NCBI GenBank assembly: GCA_046538375.1
Contig: JBKHJA010000022.1
Coordinates: 1-26,623, forward strand
Source: JBKHJA01 sp046538375
Lineage (GTDB): Bacteria > Acidobacteriota > Aminicenantia > Aminicenantales > Aminicenantaceae
Direction: 5' to 3'
DNA: 26,623 bases
Each line of letters starts with the position of its first letter. The stretch's first letter is position 1. The notes under the pieces were generated by a model. The model was not told where the DNA came from, did not search any database, and saw only the letters and a list, made by a program, of their open reading frames with translations. The position numbers and the translations under genes are program-made. This document shows positions 9,347-16,420 of the stretch, piece by piece.

Positions 9347-9375
9347 TTGACTTGCTTTATGGCATAGTATATAAA
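9347..9375 (+). promoter_or_regulatory. Sigma-70-like promoter of the first MttB-family gene
   Basis: TTGACT (9347-9352) and TATAAA (9370-9375) are separated by exactly 17 bases. Transcription would begin near 9382, giving a leader of about 75 bases before the ATG at 9456. This is the best-formed promoter in the window. It sits in the 308-base divergent region between the sulfatase-like gene and the methyltransferase gene; the rest of that region shows no gene. Confidence 0.6.
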
Positions 9376-9390
9376 CACTAATTATTTTGG

Positions 9391-9440
9391 AAACAGATTC
9401 TGTTTTGGACAGAAAAATCAATTTCTGTCCTCTCCAAAAC
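9391..9440 (+). promoter_or_regulatory. Leader hairpins just before the SD of the first MttB-family gene
   Basis: Two inverted repeats overlap. AAACAG (9391-9396) and CTGTTT (9400-9405) flank a three-base centre. GGACAGAAA (9407-9415) and TTTCTGTCC (9422-9430) form a perfect nine-base-pair stem with a six-base loop. In addition GTTTTGG (9402-9408) can pair with CCAAAAC (9434-9440), directly next to the SD AAGGAGG (9441-9447). The structures share bases and cannot all form at once. They could be an operator or a leader that switches between folds; which one cannot be told from sequence alone. Confidence 0.5.
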
Positions 9441-9455
9441 AAGGAGGAAAAATAA

Positions 9456-10889
9456 ATGAGAAATGTATGGAAATTGAGGGAAATTCTCGCTGGAGATAAG
9501 GATAATCTGGAAAAAGTCCATGTTCATTCTGTGGAGTTGATCGAAAAAAGCGGCATAAAATTCCATTCTGATAAAGCACTGGAAATACTGGATGATGCTG
9601 GGGCCGAGATTGTGGGCAACACCGCCAAAATCCCCGGACCTGTTATAGAGTCAGCTCTTGAGAAAGCGCCCCATTCTTTCCAGCTTTGTGCACGAGATCC
9701 CGGTTTTGATCTCCTTTTGGACGGCGGTCATACTTATTATTCACAGGATGGCTGTGCTGCCTTCACTTTAGACTTTGAGAGCGGGGTCCGCAGACAGTCC
9801 AGAAAGGATGATATCGAAAAAATGGCCCTTATTTCAGATTTTCTGGATTCCATCGATATCATCAGCCCTACAGTGAGCGCTCAAGATGTGCCGGCTGGAG
9901 GAATAGCTGTGCATGAACTGGAAGCTTGCTTTATCCATTCGAGAAAGCATGTGTTGACAGAATCTGTGGCCAATGCTAGAGCTGCCCGGTCTCAGATAGA
10001 ACTGGCCGCTGCTGTAGTGGGCGGGAAAGAGGAGCTGCGGAAAAGGCCCATTTTCAGCAATTTCGTCTGTTCGGTTTCTCCCCTTGCCCAAGATCCGGGT
10101 GGAATTGAAGCAGCACTGGAATTTGCCCGGGCTGACATTCCAGTGGGTATCTACCCTATGGCCACAGCAGGAGTAACTTCGCCCATAACACTGGCTGGCA
10201 CTTTGGCGGTGGTCAATGCAGAAGTTATCAGCGCTTTAGCCCTTGTGCAGCTTGCTGTACCCGGAGCCAAGGTGAGTTATGCAGGCGGTCCCGCCACCTT
10301 GGATTTGAGAACAGGATCTTATACAGCGGGTTCGCCAGAGGCTCTTTGGCTGAGGATGATGGTGGCCAAAATGGCTGGATTCTACGGATTGCCGTCTATA
10401 GTGGGAGCCGGAGCAACCAGCGCCAAAGTTCCTGGTGCTCAGGCTGCCTGGGAAAATGCTTTATCATTCATTTTGCCTTCCCTGGCAGGTGCTGGAATCC
10501 TGTTTGGGCTGGGGCTTCTGGATGGCTCAAACCTGCTCGCTTATGAACAGATTATCCTGGATGCCGAGATTGCCGCCGTGGTCCGAAGAATTCTATCAGA
10601 GGTTGATTTTGATGAGGGTGCTTTTGCCATGGATCTGATAAGAAAATTGGGACCGGGCGGCGTTTACCTGGGACAAAAACACACCGTTGATCATATGAGG
10701 GAGGCGATCTCCCTGCCCATGTTGAGTGATCGGGATTCCTACGGCGAATGGTCCAGGAAAGGAAAATTGGATAGAAGGCAGGCAGCCAGGAAAAAAGCAG
10801 AAGAGATTTTAGCCGAGCATAGACCTCCCCCTTTTCCAGAAAATGTAAAAAAAGAGATGAAAGAGGTGGTGGAAGCCTATTCTCGTTAA
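9456..10889 (+). CDS. MttB-family (trimethylamine methyltransferase-like) methyltransferase without pyrrolysine
   Basis: This 477-residue protein belongs to the MttB superfamily, whose members move a methyl group from a methylated amine to a corrinoid protein. The family signature is seen at residues about 234-250 (PMATAGVTSPITLAGTL), with 'YAGGPATLDLRTG' at 275-287 and 'SAKVPGAQAAWE' at 322-333. The frame reads straight through with no internal TAG, so pyrrolysine is absent. Known non-pyrrolysine members act on quaternary amines such as glycine betaine, but the substrate here cannot be assigned. The ATG has an excellent SD (AAGGAGG). No corrinoid protein lies directly beside it; the nearest is encoded at 15143. 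It diverges from the second MttB-like protein of this window, so the two are paralogues rather than a recent duplication. Confidence 0.88.
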   Translation: MRNVWKLREILAGDKDNLEKVHVHSVELIEKSGIKFHSDKALEILDDAGAEIVGNTAKIPGPVIESALEKAPHSFQLCARDPGFDLLLDGGHTYYSQDGCAAFTLDFESGVRRQSRKDDIEKMALISDFLDSIDIISPTVSAQDVPAGGIAVHELEACFIHSRKHVLTESVANARAARSQIELAAAVVGGKEELRKRPIFSNFVCSVSPLAQDPGGIEAALEFARADIPVGIYPMATAGVTSPITLAGTLAVVNAEVISALALVQLAVPGAKVSYAGGPATLDLRTGSYTAGSPEALWLRMMVAKMAGFYGLPSIVGAGATSAKVPGAQAAWENALSFILPSLAGAGILFGLGLLDGSNLLAYEQIILDAEIAAVVRRILSEVDFDEGAFAMDLIRKLGPGGVYLGQKHTVDHMREAISLPMLSDRDSYGEWSRKGKLDRRQAARKKAEEILAEHRPPPFPENVKKEMKEVVEAYSR

Positions 10890-10931
10890 TTTTCATATCA
10901 TCAAAAAATCAAGAAAGCGATTATAGATAAG

Positions 10932-10940
10932 TGGTATAAT
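10932..10940 (+). promoter_or_regulatory. Extended -10 element upstream of the GWxTD-TPR gene
   Basis: TGGTATAAT matches the extended -10 consensus TGnTATAAT perfectly, about 100 bases before the ATG at 11041. No good -35 box precedes it. A second TATAAT at 10982-10987 has TTTACA 19 bases upstream (10957-10962) and is an alternative promoter for the same gene. Confidence 0.4.
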
Positions 10941-11040
10941 GCCGTTTTCCCTCTTGTTTACAAACCTTTTCATATTTGTAATATAATAATCTATGCCTTA
11001 AACATTGATACAGGCTCAATATCCAGGAGAAAGGTTGACC

Positions 11041-13113
11041 ATGATAAAAAAATATTCAATCCTCCTGTTCATATTTTTACTGGCTTTTCCGCTGGAGGTT
11101 TCATCTGGAGTCCAATCAGAAGGCGAGCTTCCTCCCCGGTTTAAAAAATGGCTGGAACAGGAGGTGGTTTATATTATCACCCCTCTAGAGAAAGAGGTTT
11201 TTCTCCAGCTTCAGACAGATCGGGAAAGAGATCTTTTCATAGAAGCCTTCTGGAAGCACAGGGATCCCACTCCTGGAACGCCGGAAAATGAATTCAAGGA
11301 AGAGCATTACCGCCGCATCAATTATGTCAATTATCATTTCGGGAGAGCAGTCCCCAAGCCTGGCTGGAAAACCGATCGGGGAAGAATTTATATCATTCTT
11401 GGCGAACCCAGGGATATCAACCGCTACACCGGCGAAACCCAGATATACAACACTGAAGTTTGGTTCTATCAGGGGTTAACCCAGTACGGTCTTCCCGCCG
11501 GGTTTAATCTGGTTTTTTTCCAGAAAGGAGGGGTGGGAGAGTATGTTCTTTACAGTCCCCTTGCCGATGGCCCTCAGGCTCTGCTCACATCATATTTTGG
11601 CGACCAGGCGGATTATGTCCAAGCTTTCCAGACTCTAAGGAAAATACACCCCAACCTGGCCAACGTTTCTCTTTCCCTTATTCCCGGAGAATCGCCTCAT
11701 TACGGCCGCCCCTCATTGGCTTCTGATCTGTTGATCCAGAATATTCACACTGTTCCCAAGAAAGAATTGAAGGACAAGTATGCACAGAAATTCTTGGATT
11801 ACAAAGACAAAGTGGAAGTGGAATATTCTACCAATTACATAGACAACAACTCTTCGGTGGTAATCTTTCAAAATCCTCAGGGAGTTTATTTTGTTCACTA
11901 TGTTGTGGAACTGATGAAATTTTCCGTGCAGCAGTATCAGGATAAATATTCTGCCCAGTTGAAAGTAAACGGAAATGTTTCTGATTCAGAAGGAAAAACA
12001 ATATACCAGTATGAGGGATCCATTTCTGTAAAACTGGATGAAGACCAGCTCAAAAGCATCACCTACAAACCCTTCGATATTTATGACATGTTCCCTTTGA
12101 TACCTGGCTCCTACAAATTTTCGGTGATCATAAAGAATGAAGTGTCTAAGGAATTTACCACCGTAGAAAAGAATATTGTTATTCCTGAGGATGATTCTTC
12201 ACTGCGCATGAGTCCTCTGGTATTAGGTTATAAGATGAACCAGGGCTCATCTGAGGCCCAGAATCTTAGGCCCTTCAAGTTAGGCTCTTTTCAAATTCTT
12301 CATCAACCTGAAAATATCTTTCGCCCACAGGATACGCTTTTTCTGGCCTTTCAGATCACCGGTTTATCTTCTGATCTGAGGCAGAAAGGACAGTTGAAGT
12401 ATGAATTTTTTAAAGATGATGAGCTGTTTTTTGATTTCAACAGAAAAGTCAACCGATATGAGGGAGGGATGAATTTTATACAGGAATTCTCTCTGCGTGA
12501 ATTTCCTCCGGGCTACTACATGCTTAAGGTCAGCTTACGGGATGGTGAGCAGGAAATCTTTTCTGAGGAAGAAAATTTCGAGATTTCCCCTGCCTCAGCA
12601 TTCCCCCGCCCCTGGGTTCATACCAAAACACTCTTCCCTCCGGATCATCCTGTCTATTCCTTCCTGCTGGGAAAGCAGTTGTTCAGCAAAGGAGAAGTCA
12701 ATAAAGCACAGGCCAAATTGGAGGAAGCTTTTGCAAAGAAGCCCGATTCCTTAGATTTTGCCCTGAACCTGGCCCAAGTCTATTCTGTTCAAAAAAAATA
12801 CCATAAGGTTAAGCAGGTGCTGATGGCATTCTCCGATATGCCAGAAGTTCCTTATCAACTCTATTTTCTTTTGGGAAAATCCCATCAGGCTATGGGAGAA
12901 TTCGATCAGGCTATTGCCGTGTACAACAGGGCTCTCTCCCATTATGGAATAAATTTAAATCTCTTGAATTCCCTGGGAGAGTGTTATTATAGCCTGGGAA
13001 TATGGGATGAAGCCCTGGCCGCGTGGGAGAAATCATTGGAAATCAACGCCCAGCAGCCTGAGGTTGAGGAGAAAGTAAAAATCCTGAAAAAAAAGATTTC
13101 TGAGTCAGATTGA
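11041..13113 (+). CDS. Exported GWxTD-domain protein with C-terminal TPR repeats
   Basis: The start chosen is the ATG at 11041, which has the SD GGAGAAAGG; a TTG at 11005 extends the frame but has no SD and would put twelve residues before the signal peptide. The product has 690 residues. Residues 1-22 are a signal peptide (YSILLFIFLLAFPLEVSS). Residues about 35-135 hold the GWxTD domain, with 'AFWKHRDPTPGTPENEF', the signature GWKTD at 108-112 and 'RGRIYIILGEPRDI' after it. A beta-rich middle follows, and about residues 550-690 contain TPR units. GWxTD proteins are frequent in Acidobacteriota and Bacteroidota and have no settled function. The gene converges on the SAM methyltransferase gene with a 36-base gap. 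Confidence 0.85.
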   Translation: MIKKYSILLFIFLLAFPLEVSSGVQSEGELPPRFKKWLEQEVVYIITPLEKEVFLQLQTDRERDLFIEAFWKHRDPTPGTPENEFKEEHYRRINYVNYHFGRAVPKPGWKTDRGRIYIILGEPRDINRYTGETQIYNTEVWFYQGLTQYGLPAGFNLVFFQKGGVGEYVLYSPLADGPQALLTSYFGDQADYVQAFQTLRKIHPNLANVSLSLIPGESPHYGRPSLASDLLIQNIHTVPKKELKDKYAQKFLDYKDKVEVEYSTNYIDNNSSVVIFQNPQGVYFVHYVVELMKFSVQQYQDKYSAQLKVNGNVSDSEGKTIYQYEGSISVKLDEDQLKSITYKPFDIYDMFPLIPGSYKFSVIIKNEVSKEFTTVEKNIVIPEDDSSLRMSPLVLGYKMNQGSSEAQNLRPFKLGSFQILHQPENIFRPQDTLFLAFQITGLSSDLRQKGQLKYEFFKDDELFFDFNRKVNRYEGGMNFIQEFSLREFPPGYYMLKVSLRDGEQEIFSEEENFEISPASAFPRPWVHTKTLFPPDHPVYSFLLGKQLFSKGEVNKAQAKLEEAFAKKPDSLDFALNLAQVYSVQKKYHKVKQVLMAFSDMPEVPYQLYFLLGKSHQAMGEFDQAIAVYNRALSHYGINLNLLNSLGECYYSLGIWDEALAAWEKSLEINAQQPEVEEKVKILKKKISESD

Positions 13114-13149
13114 GGATAATTTTTTGTCCTTCGATTTTGATTCTCAGAA

Positions 13150-13779
13150 TCAGGCAAAACTAGCCACCACCAAAGAACTGCTGGCCAATTCCATGGGATA
13201 GCGTTCAATTTCAACAAGATCATGGTGTTGGAGGAAATATTTCAGGCCTCCCTGTTTCAAGAATTGACGTCCATTTCGAAAATGTTCTTTACCGGCCATC
13301 TTTTCTATCAACAGGGTGAATATTGCTCCCACCTGGGACCTTCTATTCCAAGGATTCTCGAAATCAACCAAAATCATTTGGCCATCCGGAGCCAACAGCC
13401 ACCTGACCTGTTCTATCATTTTTAGGCGTTCCTGAGGAGATTTGTCGTGGAGGGAATAAGAAATAATGATGCCTTTCATACTTTTCTCTTTAAAGGGAAT
13501 ACAGGAAGAATCAGCACATAAGAAAATAAGATGTGGATATTTATGGGAAGCATATGTCACCATTCTTAAATCAAGGTCTAATCCCACCATCAGCTGATGA
13601 TTTTTTCTGATCAGTGAACATAAGCTTCCTGTTCCGCAGCAGATATCCAAAGCAGGAAAAAGATTATGGCTTGAGATGTAGCAAGCTACCTGTCTTCTGG
13701 TATTGAGCAGGAGCCAGTCAATAGAATGATGGTAAATCCACCCGGATAAATAAAATTTTTTTGGGGAATGAAATTTCAC
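13150..13779 (-). CDS. Class I SAM-dependent methyltransferase (UbiE/Methyltransf_11-like)
   Basis: The 209-residue product has the SAM-binding motif I 'ALDICCGTGSL' at residues 43-53, an acidic end of strand 2 (GLDLD, 67-71), motif 'FLCADSSCIPF' (86-96) and 'LAPDGQMILVDFENPW' (129-144) as motif III. This is the order of the UbiE/Methyltransf_11 fold. It starts with GTG and I see no clear SD, so the start is less certain. It lies 32 bases downstream of the flavodoxin-like gene on the same strand and is probably co-transcribed with it. The methyl acceptor is unknown; a quinone or small molecule is possible. Confidence 0.78.
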   Translation of the reverse strand: MKFHSPKKFYLSGWIYHHSIDWLLLNTRRQVACYISSHNLFPALDICCGTGSLCSLIRKNHQLMVGLDLDLRMVTYASHKYPHLIFLCADSSCIPFKEKSMKGIIISYSLHDKSPQERLKMIEQVRWLLAPDGQMILVDFENPWNRRSQVGAIFTLLIEKMAGKEHFRNGRQFLKQGGLKYFLQHHDLVEIERYPMELASSSLVVASFA

Positions 13780-13811
13780 AGGAATATCGGAGTGAATTCT
13801 AGGAGAACCTG

Positions 13812-14288
13812 TTAATCAAATATTTTTTTTATGAGTTGGGAAAGATTTTGAGCATATCTTTCACAGTTTTTTAAAGCTCGATCATCGGGAGCTCCCAAGG
13901 ATACAGGACCGTAGTGATCCCCTTTTGGCTCGCCCTGTACGATCATCCCATGGATCAACAGGGCATTCAGGATACCCAAGATTGTGGTTTCGTTTCCCCC
14001 TCCCACATTGGTTGATGAAGAGAAGGCTCCTCCGATTTTGCCCTGGAGTTTTCCGTGATATTTTATGCTCTCATCCAGAAGTTTCTTCACCTGCCAGCAC
14101 ACAGAACCATAATAAGTGGGAGAGCCGATAACCACACAGTGATACTGAAGGAGATGGCTGATATCGGTCTCCTCTACCCTTTTCAGATCGACCTCTAATC
14201 CTTCTGTTTGAAAGACCTCTGAAATTTTTTCAGCCATCTTTTCTGTGTTACCGGTGCGAGAATAGTAACACACAAGCACTTTTGCCAT
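13812..14288 (-). CDS. Flavodoxin-family (FMN-binding, WrbA/flavodoxin-like) protein
   Basis: The 158-residue product has the flavodoxin phosphate-binding loop SRTGNT (10-15), the second FMN loop GSPTYYGSV (55-63) and the third loop GGGNET (96-101), all in the expected order. Length and loops fit the flavodoxin/NADPH-dependent FMN reductase superfamily, closer to WrbA-type proteins than to classical short flavodoxins. The ATG has an SD (AAGGAAG). It is the middle gene of a leftward group, 15 bases from the upstream unknown gene and 32 bases from the methyltransferase gene. Its position divergent from a cobalamin-dependent operon raises the possibility that it donates electrons for corrinoid re-activation, as flavodoxin does for E. 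coli MetH; that is inference. Confidence 0.82.
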   Translation of the reverse strand: MAKVLVCYYSRTGNTEKMAEKISEVFQTEGLEVDLKRVEETDISHLLQYHCVVIGSPTYYGSVCWQVKKLLDESIKYHGKLQGKIGGAFSSSTNVGGGNETTILGILNALLIHGMIVQGEPKGDHYGPVSLGAPDDRALKNCERYAQNLSQLIKKIFD

Positions 14289-14303
14289 GACAATTCTTCC
14301 TTT

Positions 14304-14867
14304 CTATTTTTTTTTATGATCAATCAGTTTGAGCAGCCTTTTTTTTATTTTTATTCCTTCCAGAATTTTTGGCAGCAAGAATTCCATTTCGTTTTCCGGG
14401 AAATCACATTTTCTTATTTCTATTTCTTTTCCTATTAAATGGCAGAGAATTTCTCTTGTGTCTTTGGCAAATCTGATTATGCTTCCTTTTAAGGTGGGTT
14501 CAAAATAGGTGATCTGCACCATCATATTTTCTATCTCGTTTTCTCTTTTGTTCAAAATTACCACATGTTCTTCTTTGTTATCGGAGTTTTGGTCCAGGTC
14601 TATAAAAAATTCTCTTTTTATAAAATTCTCTTCAGGGTAGCTCCCCAGTTCCAATACCTCTCGGTGTATTTCTCTTAAGAAATATTGGGGATTTTTCTTA
14701 ATAGAGCGGTTATGGGAAGAAATGAGAGAGATGTTTGGTGAAGATTCAGATTGAATGCACAAAGACAAAAAAGGTCCGATGAGTATCCACGGGAAGGCCC
14801 ATCTCAAAAAAGGTCTTTTCTCTCTATCCGACTTCTCTTTCACCTGACTGCGTTTATTATATCCCAA
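14304..14867 (-). CDS. Unknown membrane-anchored or exported protein
   Basis: I do not recognise this 187-residue product. A hydrophobic segment at about residues 22-38 (LRWAFPWILIGPFLSLCI) follows a basic N-terminus and could be a signal anchor or signal peptide. The rest is hydrophilic and charged, with 'EFFIDLDQNSDNKEEHVVIL' in the middle suggesting a beta-rich domain, and a Lys-rich end. The assigned start is TTG without a visible SD. A TATAAT lies just inside this start on the same strand, so the true start may be further in, for example a GTG at the ninth codon. It is the first gene of the leftward group with the flavodoxin-like gene, 15 bases apart. Confidence 0.55.
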   Translation of the reverse strand: MGYNKRSQVKEKSDREKRPFLRWAFPWILIGPFLSLCIQSESSPNISLISSHNRSIKKNPQYFLREIHREVLELGSYPEENFIKREFFIDLDQNSDNKEEHVVILNKRENEIENMMVQITYFEPTLKGSIIRFAKDTREILCHLIGKEIEIRKCDFPENEMEFLLPKILEGIKIKKRLLKLIDHKKK

Positions 14868-15010
14868 TTGATAAGAAAAAGCTTGTGAAAATTTGGAAAA
14901 TCTGAGAAGCCTTTCACTTTCCTTGTAAAAGAATATTTCTGCCAGTGATTTTGGAAATGCTTCTTCTGAATATCATTGTTTTTTGAGATAGGATAGGAAA
15001 TAGAAATCGA

Positions 15011-15039
15011 TTGCTTTTGGTCTTGTTAAGTGATAGAAT
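15011..15039 (+). promoter_or_regulatory. Promoter of the corrinoid methyl-transfer operon
   Basis: TTGCTT (15011-15016) and TAGAAT (15034-15039) are separated by exactly 17 bases. They lie in the 275-base divergent region between the leftward flavodoxin group and the rightward corrinoid group. Transcription would start near 15046 and give a leader of about 97 bases. No B12-box of a cobalamin riboswitch is visible in this leader. Confidence 0.5.
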
Positions 15040-15056
15040 CAATGCCTTTAAAAAAG

Positions 15057-15131
15057 CTGCTCTTTTCAAAAGCAGATTCAAATTCTATTCAGGAATTCAT
15101 TTTCATAAATGGCATTCAAAGCTTCATTTAT
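15057..15131 (+). promoter_or_regulatory. Hairpins in the leader of the corrinoid protein gene
   Basis: CTGCT followed by CTTTTCAAAAG and CAG (about 15057-15075) forms a small imperfect hairpin. Further down ATAAATG (15105-15111) and CATTTAT (15125-15131) form a perfect seven-base-pair stem with a 13-base loop. Its right arm ends directly at the SD AAGGAG (from 15132), so formation could limit ribosome access. The stems are AT-rich and weak, so a role is only suggested. Confidence 0.35.
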
Positions 15132-15142
15132 AAGGAGATAGC

Positions 15143-15790
15143 ATGAGTGACCAATCATTATTATCCAAAATGGAGAAATCTGTCATCGAAGGAAACAAAG
15201 AAGAGGCGGAACGCCTGGCCAAGGAGGCAGTGGAAAAGGGAGTGGATCTCAATGAAGTCATTGAGAAAGGCTATGTTCCAGGAATCCAGAAAGTGGGGGA
15301 ATTATGGGAAAAAGGAGAATATTTCTTACCTGAACTCATAACCAGTGCGGAGTGCATGAAGGCAGCCATGAGCATTTTCCAACCCGAATTGGCCAAAGCA
15401 AAAATCAGTTCTAGGTCCGCAGGGAAAGTGGTGATCGGGACTGTTGAAGGAGATATCCACGATATCGGAAAAAACCTGGTGGCCTCCATGCTATCAGCCA
15501 ACGGATTTGAGGTGATTGATCTGGGAGCCGATGTCAAACTGGATAAATTCATAGAGAAAGCAGAGCAGGAAAAAGCCGACTTTCTCTGTCTTTCTGCTTT
15601 GCTGACCACTACCATGTTGGGTCAGAAAAAGGTTATTCAAGAGTTAAAACAAAAAAACCTGTATGGTCAATTCAAAGTGCTGGTGGGTGGAGCCCCCGTT
15701 AATCAGAATTGGGCACAGGAGATAGGAGCAGATGGCTACGCTGAGAATGCCATTTCCGCGGTGAAATTGGCCAAACAAATGATGAAATGA
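15143..15790 (+). CDS. Corrinoid (cobalamin-binding) methyl-carrier protein, MttC/MtbC-like
   Basis: The 215-residue product carries the methyl group on cobalamin between methyltransferases. Residues about 1-85 are the helical B12-binding cap, and residues about 95-210 the Rossmann-like B12 domain. The base-on ligand motif DxHxxG is at 104-109 (GDIHDIG, His106), followed by 'SALLTTTM' (151-158) and 'VGGAPV' (181-186), all in the usual positions. Length and layout fit the MtaC/MtbC/MttC type. The ATG has an SD (AAGGAG). It opens a three-gene operon with the MetH-activation-like protein and a second MttB-family protein, which is its likely methyl donor enzyme. It may also serve the MttB-like protein encoded at 9456, which has no carrier of its own nearby. 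Confidence 0.93.
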   Translation: MSDQSLLSKMEKSVIEGNKEEAERLAKEAVEKGVDLNEVIEKGYVPGIQKVGELWEKGEYFLPELITSAECMKAAMSIFQPELAKAKISSRSAGKVVIGTVEGDIHDIGKNLVASMLSANGFEVIDLGADVKLDKFIEKAEQEKADFLCLSALLTTTMLGQKKVIQELKQKNLYGQFKVLVGGAPVNQNWAQEIGADGYAENAISAVKLAKQMMK

Positions 15791-15799
15791 CCTGAACAA

Positions 15800-16420
15800 A
15801 TGCTTTCCAACCCAGAAAAGATAGAAAATTTCCAAATAGAGCTGGATAAGAGAAAGGTTCTATGGCATATCGGTTATAAAAAAAAACCAGCAGAAATCAA
15901 TGGTTCTATTAAAAAGATAATTTCGGAGGAGATGGGACGCGTGGGTAACATCATCCATCCTCAAGCCGTTTACCGCATCATTGAATACCAGGAAACAAAC
16001 AAGCATCCGATATTTAAGGAGGCTAAGAAAGTGGCTTTGTGCATATGCACCATCGGATCAGAACTGGAAGAGGAAACCGAAAAACTCATGATAAAAAATG
16101 AACTGCTGAGAGCATTGATTCTGGATGCTTTGGGTTCAGAGGCAGTAGAAGAGGTGGCCCTCCAATCGGACAGATTGTTGGCTGATAAAGCAAGAGGTAT
16201 GAATTTATGGCCCAGTAAAAGATTTTCTCCTGGCTATAAGAACTGGAAGCTCAAAGAACAACAGTTTCTTTTCGGTATGCTGCCTGCTCAAGAAATTGGA
16301 GTTCGCCTAAATCCTGAATCATGGATGATGATTCCCAGAAAGTCTATTTCTTTCCGGATAAATTTTTACAGAAATAAAACTCTATCCACCAGAAAAAAAT
16401 TCAAGGAAGGATTAAGATGA
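15800..16420 (+). CDS. MetH activation-domain-like protein, probable corrinoid re-activation factor
   Basis: The 206-residue product resembles the AdoMet-binding activation domain of B12-dependent methionine synthase. The key stretch is 'RFSPGYKNWKLKEQ' (141-154), matching the RxxPGYP...E region of MetH, then 'GVRLNPESWMMIPRKSISF' (167-185), matching the 'G..LTES.AM.P..S.S' segment. In MetH this domain supplies AdoMet to re-methylate inactive cob(II)alamin together with a reductant. No Cys-rich iron-sulfur tail is present, unlike RamA. The gene is nine bases after the corrinoid gene and its stop overlaps the next ATG by four bases (ATGA), so translation is coupled. The ATG at 15800 has only a weak SD. 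The role in re-activation is inferred from fold and context. Confidence 0.8.
   Translation: MLSNPEKIENFQIELDKRKVLWHIGYKKKPAEINGSIKKIISEEMGRVGNIIHPQAVYRIIEYQETNKHPIFKEAKKVALCICTIGSELEEETEKLMIKNELLRALILDALGSEAVEEVALQSDRLLADKARGMNLWPSKRFSPGYKNWKLKEQQFLFGMLPAQEIGVRLNPESWMMIPRKSISFRINFYRNKTLSTRKKFKEGLR

Noticed and set aside
13131..13146. Bidirectional terminator between the GWxTD gene and the SAM methyltransferase gene
   Set aside because: TGATT and AATCA around a five-base loop give only a five-base-pair AT-rich stem without a T-run on either side.
15040..15142. Cobalamin riboswitch before the corrinoid protein gene
   Set aside because: The leader of about 100 bases is too short for the usual element and the B12-box sequence is absent.
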